The translations under genes were made by a program, and so were the position numbers. Shown one piece after another: positions 59,190 through 64,000 of a stretch of DNA of 64,000 nt. A model generated the notes under the pieces. The model saw nothing but the letters and a program-made list of their open reading frames with translations, ran no database searches and had not been told where the DNA came from. The stretch is from CAVUAT01 sp963848045. GTDB taxonomy: Bacteria > Actinomycetota > Thermoleophilia > Solirubrobacterales > 70-9. The stretch covers positions 558,001 to 622,000 of the forward strand of contig CAWKCC010000004.1 in assembly GCA_963848045.1 (NCBI GenBank). The letters run 5' to 3'. The stretch's first letter is position 1. Each line of letters begins with the position of its first letter.

Positions 59190-60137
59190 TCAGCCCGTGC
59201 CCGCACCTGAGTCGGTGCGAGGGCCCGGGCGAGGCGCGGCATTATAGCGACGGCGCTGCGCGGGCCCCGAGGCGCTCAGGGCGGCGCGCAGCGCCGTCGC
59301 GAGGCGCGCCGGATCCTCGATCTGCGGATAGTGGCCGAGGTCCTCGAAGGCGGTCAGAGGGGCTGCGCGCAGGGCGCGAACGCCGGCCAGAACCCTCGGA
59401 GTGGCCACGGGATCGACCATCCCCCAGGCCAGGTGGATCCGGCGGGGCCAGTCGCGCAGCGCTCCGTGCCAGCGTTCGGCCTTGCGCTCGCGTTCGTCCA
59501 TGTAGGAGATCAGCCTGTGGCCCAAGCGCCGGCCGCCTTGCTCGGTGATCAGCGACCATTGGTCGGCGGCCTCCTCGTCGCTGAGCGGGTGGGTCTCGGA
59601 GAAGATCGAGCCGAACTGCTGGCGAAAGAAGCGCTCGCTCGAGAGCCTCGCCATCAGCGGCCCGGCCGGCCCCCGCAGCAGGCGCTGGGCGAGCGTCGGG
59701 CTGGCTGCTCCCTGGATCATCGAGCCGTTGAAGAGCAGGGCGCCGCGGACGTCCATCTCCAGTACCCCCTCTAGATCACGGGCCATCAGCTCCGTGGCCA
59801 CCGATGTGCCCATGTCGTGTCCAACAAGGAACACCTGCTCGCCGCCGCCATGCCGGGCGACCAGCCGCTCCGCGATGTCGGCCTGCTCGGACAGCGAGTA
59901 GTCGTGGCCGGGCGGCTTCTCGGAGAGCCCGAAGCCCAGGCAGTCGAAGGCGAGGGCCGAATGCTCGCCCTCCTCCTCCAGCAGCAGCCGCCAGTCGTAC
60001 GAGCTGGAGGGAAAGCCGTGAAGGAGCAGGAGCAGCGGCCCCCGCCCCTCGCGGGTGAAGACGTGGATCCGGCGGCCGCCCACCTGCTCGGAGGCCCCCC
60101 GGCGCCTCCAGGACTCGACCCTGGGCGTGAGCGTCAT
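59190..60137 (-). CDS. Alpha/beta hydrolase of the epoxide hydrolase/haloalkane dehalogenase type
   Basis: A 315-residue hydrolase. The oxyanion loop is LLHGFPSSSYDWR, and the nucleophile is Asp108 in VGHDMGTS rather than Ser, which places it with epoxide hydrolases and dehalogenases. The catalytic His is in DLGHYPQIEDP. Substrate unknown. ATG 60137, 19 bases after dus. Its 3' end contains the -10 element for greA. Confidence 0.85.
   Translation of the reverse strand: MTLTPRVESWRRRGASEQVGGRRIHVFTREGRGPLLLLLHGFPSSSYDWRLLLEEEGEHSALAFDCLGFGLSEKPPGHDYSLSEQADIAERLVARHGGGEQVFLVGHDMGTSVATELMARDLEGVLEMDVRGALLFNGSMIQGAASPTLAQRLLRGPAGPLMARLSSERFFRQQFGSIFSETHPLSDEEAADQWSLITEQGGRRLGHRLISYMDERERKAERWHGALRDWPRRIHLAWGMVDPVATPRVLAGVRALRAAPLTAFEDLGHYPQIEDPARLATALRAALSASGPAQRRRYNAAPRPGPRTDSGAGTG
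59243..59248 (-). promoter_or_regulatory. Possible -10 element for greA, inside the upstream gene
   Basis: On the minus strand a consensus TATAAT about 112 bases before greA. No recognisable -35 lies at 16-18 bases, so it is a weak call. Confidence 0.3.
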
Positions 60138-60156
60138 CGCGGTTCCGAATCGAGCC

Positions 60157-61149
60157 TCATGCCGGCACCACGGCCCGCTGGAGCAGACCCTCGACCAGGG
60201 CCCGCGCCTCGGTGAGCTCGTGCGCCCGCTGGAGGGCGGCGAGCGTGTCGCGATCGGCCCCGAGCCGCTGCATGTACCAGGGGTAGAACTTGCGCAGGTA
60301 GCGCGTCGCACGCTCCTCTCCCAGATGCTGCTCGGCGCGGTCGATCACCCAGACGAGCTCGGCGACCATCTCCTCGCGGCTCGGTGCCTGCTCGCGGCGC
60401 CCGGTCAGCTGCTCGAAGATCCAGGGATTGCCGAGCGCGCCGCGGGCGATCATCACCGCGTCGGCGCCCGACTCCTGATAGGCGCGGCGAGCGGCCTCGG
60501 CGTCGTGCAAGCCGCCGCTGATGATCATCGGCGCCCCGATCGCCTCGCCAAGCTCGCGGGCCAGCGCGTAATCGGGGGCGCCCTTGTGCTGGGTCGCCGC
60601 GGAGCGCGGATGGAAGCCGATCGCGGAGACGCCGGCCTCGTCGACGAGGCGCAGGGCCAGCTCGAAGCCCTCCCGCCCGCCCGGCTTCAGCCCCGAGCGC
60701 ACCTTGACCGTGACCGGGACGCCGCCGCCCTCGATCGCCCCGCGGGCGATCCGCAGCGCGAGCTCGTGGTCGGCGAGCAGCGAGGCCCCGGCTCCGGTTC
60801 GGCAGACCTTGCGGACCGGGCAGCCCATGTTGATGTCGATCAGGTCCGCCCCCGCCTCGGCGGCGATCGCCGCCGCCGAGCGCATCACCTCGGGGTCCTG
60901 CCCGAAGAGCTGGATCGAAACGGGGTGCTCATCGGGGTGCAGCCGCAGCAGCTCGCGCAGCGTGCGCTCGTTGCGGTGGTGCAGGCCGAAGCTCGAGACC
61001 ATCTCCGAGACCGCCAACCCAGCCCCGTGGCGCCGGGCCTGCAGGCGCACGAACCAGTTGCCGATCCCCGCCAGCGGCGCGAGCAGCACGCGGTTGGCGA
61101 TCTCGACGTCGCCGATGCGGAAGGGGTCGGTGAGCGGGGGCTGGGCCAT
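60157..61149 (-). CDS. dus: tRNA-dihydrouridine synthase
   Basis: A 330-residue flavin enzyme that reduces uridines in tRNA. A TIM barrel with LLAPLAGIGNWFVR, the catalytic Cys in NMGCPVRKV, TVKVRSG and IGFHPRSA, then a C-terminal helical domain with LRKFYPWY. ATG 61149. It follows coaX, as in Bacillus, and precedes the lysS region. Confidence 0.93.
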   Translation of the reverse strand: MAQPPLTDPFRIGDVEIANRVLLAPLAGIGNWFVRLQARRHGAGLAVSEMVSSFGLHHRNERTLRELLRLHPDEHPVSIQLFGQDPEVMRSAAAIAAEAGADLIDINMGCPVRKVCRTGAGASLLADHELALRIARGAIEGGGVPVTVKVRSGLKPGGREGFELALRLVDEAGVSAIGFHPRSAATQHKGAPDYALARELGEAIGAPMIISGGLHDAEAARRAYQESGADAVMIARGALGNPWIFEQLTGRREQAPSREEMVAELVWVIDRAEQHLGEERATRYLRKFYPWYMQRLGADRDTLAALQRAHELTEARALVEGLLQRAVVPA

Positions 61150-61175
61150 GCCTCAAGTATGGGGCGTGTCGCGGC

Positions 61176-61940
61176 CTAGGGGTTGAGCTCGTTGATCAGC
61201 CGCAGGCCGCGCAGGGTGAGCAGCGGGTCGACCTCGTCGATCGTCTCGCAGTGCGGGGCGATCACGGCGGCCAGGCCACCGGTGGCGAGGAAGGTCACGC
61301 GCTCGTCGAGCTCGTCGGCCAAGCGGCGGTGGATCCCGTCCACAAGCCCCGCGAAGCCGTAGGCGAAGCCCGACTGGATCGCCCCCACGGTGTTCTTGCC
61401 GATCGCCCCGGGGGGGTCCGAAACGTCGATCCGCGGCAGCTTCGCAGTGCGCGCCGTCAAGGCCTCGAGCGAGATCTCGACGCCCGGCCCGATCACGCCG
61501 CCCACGTACTCCCCGGCCCCCGAGACCACGTCGAAGTTGGTGGAGGTGCCGAAGTCCGCCGTCACGCAGGCCCCCTTCACACGGTCGTAGGCGGCGACAG
61601 CGTTGACCAGCCGGTCCGCGCCCAGCTCGTGCGGGTTGTCGACCAGGATCGGCATCCCGGTCCTGAGGTTGGGTCCCACCTTGATGAAGCGGCTCTGCGT
61701 GTGGCGCTCGCAGAGCCGGCGGTAGGCGGGCCCCAGCTGAGGCACGACCGTGGAGACGATCGTGGCGTCGATCTGCCCGAAGCCGAGGCCGTCGAGCTCG
61801 AACAGCGCCGAGAGACCGGCCGCCAGCTCGTCGGAGGTGGCGCTCGGGGAGGTGCCGAGTCGCCAGTCGTGCCTGAGCTCAGTGCCGTCGAAGACGCCGA
61901 TGTGCGTCTGGGTGTTGCCGATGTCGACCGCGAGCAGCAT
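61176..61940 (-). CDS. coaX: Type III pantothenate kinase
   Basis: A 254-residue acetate-kinase-like enzyme that phosphorylates pantothenate in the first step of CoA synthesis. The phosphate loop DIGNTQTHIG, the NPHELGADRLVNA segment, DFGTSTNFDVV and GVIGPGVEISLEAL match the family. ATG 61940 with GATAAT six bases upstream is a possible leaderless promoter. Confidence 0.95.
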   Translation of the reverse strand: MLLAVDIGNTQTHIGVFDGTELRHDWRLGTSPSATSDELAAGLSALFELDGLGFGQIDATIVSTVVPQLGPAYRRLCERHTQSRFIKVGPNLRTGMPILVDNPHELGADRLVNAVAAYDRVKGACVTADFGTSTNFDVVSGAGEYVGGVIGPGVEISLEALTARTAKLPRIDVSDPPGAIGKNTVGAIQSGFAYGFAGLVDGIHRRLADELDERVTFLATGGLAAVIAPHCETIDEVDPLLTLRGLRLINELNP

Positions 61941-61995
61941 CGCCGGATTATCGGCCAGAGCATGGAGGGGCGGCGGTCCCCGTCTCCCAGGCGAC

Positions 61996-62001
61996 TACGA
62001 T
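61996..62001 (+). promoter_or_regulatory. -10 box of leaderless promoter
   Basis: TACGAT, nine bases before the ATG at 62011. Confidence 0.35.
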
Positions 62002-62010
62002 GGCCGCGCG

Positions 62011-62757
62011 ATGGCGACGGCGAAGCTCTACGTGATTCCCGGCTCGCACCCCTCGCAGGCGGCGAGGCTGATGCTCGAGCGCAAGGGAATCCCGTACAAG
62101 CGGGTGGACCTGATTCCGGTCGTCTCCAAGGGAGTGCTCAGGGCCCGGGGCTTCCCGGGCATCACCGTCCCCGCCCTGAGGATCGACGGCGAGAGGGTGC
62201 AGGGCTCTCGGGAGATCGCCCGCGCCCTCGACCGGATCCAGCCGGAGCCGTCGCTGCTCCCCCCCGACCCCGATCTGCGCGCCGAGGTCGAGAAGGCCGA
62301 GGCGTGGGGGGACGAGGTCTTCCAGCCCAAGCCTCGGCGGATCGTCTGGTGGGCCCTGAAGCGAAACCGCGCCCCGATGACGACCTACTCCGAGGGCGCT
62401 CGCCTGGGCGTGCCCGTGAGCCTCGCGGTCAAGACCGCCCGCCCGATCGTCGCCCTCTCGGCCCACTTCAACGACTCCACCGACGAGCAGGTCAAGGCCG
62501 ACCTCGCCTCGCTGCCCGCAGACCTCGACAAGATCGACGCCTGGATCGAAGACGGCGTGCTCGGCGGCGAGCAGCTCAACGCCGCCGATCTGCAGATCGG
62601 CGCCAGCCTGCGCCTGCTGCTCAGCTTCGAGGACCTGCGCCCGGCGATCGAGTCCCGCCCGGCCGGCGAGCTCGCGGTGCGTGCCGTGCCCGACTTCCCC
62701 GGCCGCACCCCGCCGGTCTTCCCGCCCGAGTGGCTGGCGGGCCTGCGCTCCTCCTGA
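62011..62757 (+). CDS. Glutathione S-transferase fold protein
   Basis: A 248-residue protein with a thioredoxin-like N-terminal domain (LYVIPGSHPSQAARLMLERK, then FPGITVPALRIDG with cis-Pro and an SREIA motif at the glutathione site) and a helical C-terminal domain. Actinobacteria usually use mycothiol, so the true thiol cofactor is uncertain. The plus-strand open frame that starts at 61750 is antisense to coaX and is rejected. Its stop abuts the convergent exporter gene. Confidence 0.82.
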   Translation: MATAKLYVIPGSHPSQAARLMLERKGIPYKRVDLIPVVSKGVLRARGFPGITVPALRIDGERVQGSREIARALDRIQPEPSLLPPDPDLRAEVEKAEAWGDEVFQPKPRRIVWWALKRNRAPMTTYSEGARLGVPVSLAVKTARPIVALSAHFNDSTDEQVKADLASLPADLDKIDAWIEDGVLGGEQLNAADLQIGASLRLLLSFEDLRPAIESRPAGELAVRAVPDFPGRTPPVFPPEWLAGLRSS

Positions 62758-63528
62758 CTAGGCGCTGACCGCGCGCTTGTAGCGGCGCACGCTGAGCAAC
62801 CCGAACGCGGCGCTGAGGCCGGCCGACCAGGCCACCGCCGACCCGACCGAGCCGCCGGGCTCGTCGATCCAGAGGCTGCGCAGTGCGTCGACCACGATCG
62901 TGAACGGGTTCACCTCGGCGAACTGCCTCAGGCCGTCCGGGAGGGTGTCGATCGGGACGAACGCCGAGGAGACGAAGGTGAGCGGGAAGACGATCAAGAA
63001 GCCGATCGCCTGGGCGGATTCGGCTGACGAGGCGACAAGCCCGAACAGGGCGAAGATCCAGGAGAACGCATATCCGAACAGCAGCATCAGCCCGACGCCG
63101 GTGAGGATCTCGGTCGCGCTCGCGTCGAAGCGGAAGCCGACGATGATGCCCACCCCGACCATGACCGCGATCGAGAGCAGGTTGGTCGCGACGTCCGCGA
63201 GGGTCCTGCCAGCCAGCACCGCTCCCCGTGACATCGGCAGCGAGCGGAAACGATCGATCAGCCCCTTCTTGAGGTCGTCGGCGAGGCCGAGCGCTGTGAC
63301 GAAGCCGCCGAAGGCCATCGTCTGGGCGACGATGCCGGGGATCAGATAGTCGACGTAGGCCTGCCCGGGCGTGGCGATCGCGCCGCCGAACACGTAGGTG
63401 AAGAGCAGCACGAACATCAACGGCTGCAGGGTGAAGCTGATCAGCAGGTCGGGCGCGCGCGGGATCCGCCGCAGGTTGCGAAGCGCCAGCACCAGCGTGT
63501 CGGAGACCGCCTCGGAGACTGCCGTCAT
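62758..63528 (-). CDS. ABC-2 type exporter permease
   Basis: A 256-residue membrane protein with six membrane helices and the ABC-2 features (LRNLRRIPRAPDLLISFTLQP, FRSLPMSRGAVLAGR, FPLTFVSSAFVPIDTLP). It resembles DrrB-type daunorubicin-resistance permeases. ATG 63528 overlaps the ATPase gene by ATGA, so both are translated together. The exported substrate is unknown. Confidence 0.9.
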   Translation of the reverse strand: MTAVSEAVSDTLVLALRNLRRIPRAPDLLISFTLQPLMFVLLFTYVFGGAIATPGQAYVDYLIPGIVAQTMAFGGFVTALGLADDLKKGLIDRFRSLPMSRGAVLAGRTLADVATNLLSIAVMVGVGIIVGFRFDASATEILTGVGLMLLFGYAFSWIFALFGLVASSAESAQAIGFLIVFPLTFVSSAFVPIDTLPDGLRQFAEVNPFTIVVDALRSLWIDEPGGSVGSAVAWSAGLSAAFGLLSVRRYKRAVSA

Positions 63529-64000
63529 TTCGGCTCCTCCGCCTGCTCCGCGTGCTGGCCGGTGAAGGCGACGAAGACGTCGTCGAGCGTCGGCCTGTGC
63601 AGGGCGATGTCCTCTATCGCCACCCCGGCTGCGTCTAGACGGCGCACGGCCTCGGCGATCGCTCCGTTGCGCCCGCCGACCTGCAGGCGAAGCAGGCCCC
63701 CACCCTCGTCCTCGGGAAGCTGATCGCACATCCCGGCCAGGGCGGTGAGGGCCGCCTCGACCTGCTCGGACCGCTCGAGCTTGACCTCCAGGCCCTCGCC
63801 GCCGACCCGGTCCTTGAGCTCGTCGGACGTTCCCTCCGCGATCATCCGGCCGTGGTCGATCACGGCGATCCGGTCCGCGAGCCGATCCGCCTCGTCGAGG
63901 TACTGGGTGGTCAGCAGCACGGTGGTTCCCGCCGCCACCCTCTGCTCGATCGTCCCCCAAAGGGCGAGGCGACTGACCGGGTCCAGCCCGGTCGTGGGCT
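63525..64000 (-). CDS. ABC transporter ATP-binding protein (DrrA-like), C-terminal part
   Basis: The 3' part (about 158 residues) of an ATPase gene that runs off the window. It starts in PTTGLDPVSR (just past Walker B) and has the H-loop region (TTQYLDEADRLADRIAVID) and the DrrA-type C-terminal domain ending HRPTLDDVFVAFTG. The Walker A and signature motifs lie beyond the edge. Confidence 0.9.
   Translation of the reverse strand, partial: PTTGLDPVSRLALWGTIEQRVAAGTTVLLTTQYLDEADRLADRIAVIDHGRMIAEGTSDELKDRVGGEGLEVKLERSEQVEAALTALAGMCDQLPEDEGGGLLRLQVGGRNGAIAEAVRRLDAAGVAIEDIALHRPTLDDVFVAFTGQHAEQAEEPK

Overview
The window is a gene-dense, high-GC actinobacterial chromosome segment. The best guess is class Thermoleophilia (Solirubrobacterales-like). 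Reasons: third codon positions are almost all G or C, GTG and TTG starts are frequent, and the gene content is CarD, a DUF5661 protein, an F420-type LLM oxidoreductase, an ABC-2/DrrA-type exporter, a cell-wall-binding-repeat protein and the lysA-hom-thrC-thrB arrangement. I see no prophage, insertion sequence, CRISPR array, rRNA or origin. No gene-free stretch exceeds about 300 bases; the longest gaps (11510-11715, 38757-38997, 56084-56368) hold promoters and leaders.

Layout. 1-6700: a transpeptidase-type penicillin-binding protein, a small membrane protein, a lipoprotein, an SRPBCC protein, a zinc-ribbon/FHA protein, and a tightly coupled histidine kinase - receiver - double-receiver operon. 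6806-11509: glutamate synthase large chain. 11716-19391: small stress or metabolic proteins, then the aspartate-family operon lysA-hom-thrC, three inserted genes (SHOCT protein and two thioredoxin-fold proteins), thrB, and a translationally coupled protein with a strict Ser-x-x repeat. 19466-34860: hydrolases, a frameshifted M23 peptidase, a cell-wall-binding-repeat protein, a metallo-beta-lactamase-fold protein, an LLM oxidoreductase, two paralogous lipoproteins flanking a 3-methyladenine-DNA-glycosylase-like gene, thiolase and 3-hydroxyacyl-CoA dehydrogenase, an M28 peptidase, a CNNM/HlyC-type protein, pterin dehydratase, rhomboid protease and an ECF sigma factor with a possible anti-sigma partner. 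34880-37675: a single-chain fusion of a PlsC-type acyltransferase with glycerol-3-phosphate dehydrogenase, an Fe-ADH-type enzyme and tRNA-Thr(UGU).

38052-61940: a long minus-strand housekeeping block. In transcription order it reads coaX, dus, greA, lysS, clpC, radA, disA, carD, ispD, hisK-like, ispF, cysS, rlmB, sigH-like, with a few insertions. This is essentially the Bacillus subtilis coaX-dus-lysS-clpC-radA-disA-ispD-ispF-cysS-rlmB-sigH order, and it supports calling the terminal sigma factor a SigH ortholog. 62011-64000: a GST-like protein and an ABC-2 exporter cut by the window edge.

Two cross-cutting signals stand out. Many genes have a TAnnnT -10 box only 6-9 bases before the start codon, which indicates leaderless mRNAs and settles several starts. 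Neighbouring genes are packed by 4-base ATGA/GTGA overlaps in operons and by shared CTAG stops between convergent genes. Most of the window is ordinary housekeeping. The least explained items are the Ser-x-x repeat protein, the PlsC-GpsA fusion, the paralogous lipoproteins, the sensor membrane domain of the kinase, a coupled 25-codon leader before the oligoendopeptidase, and the missing canonical start codon of carD.
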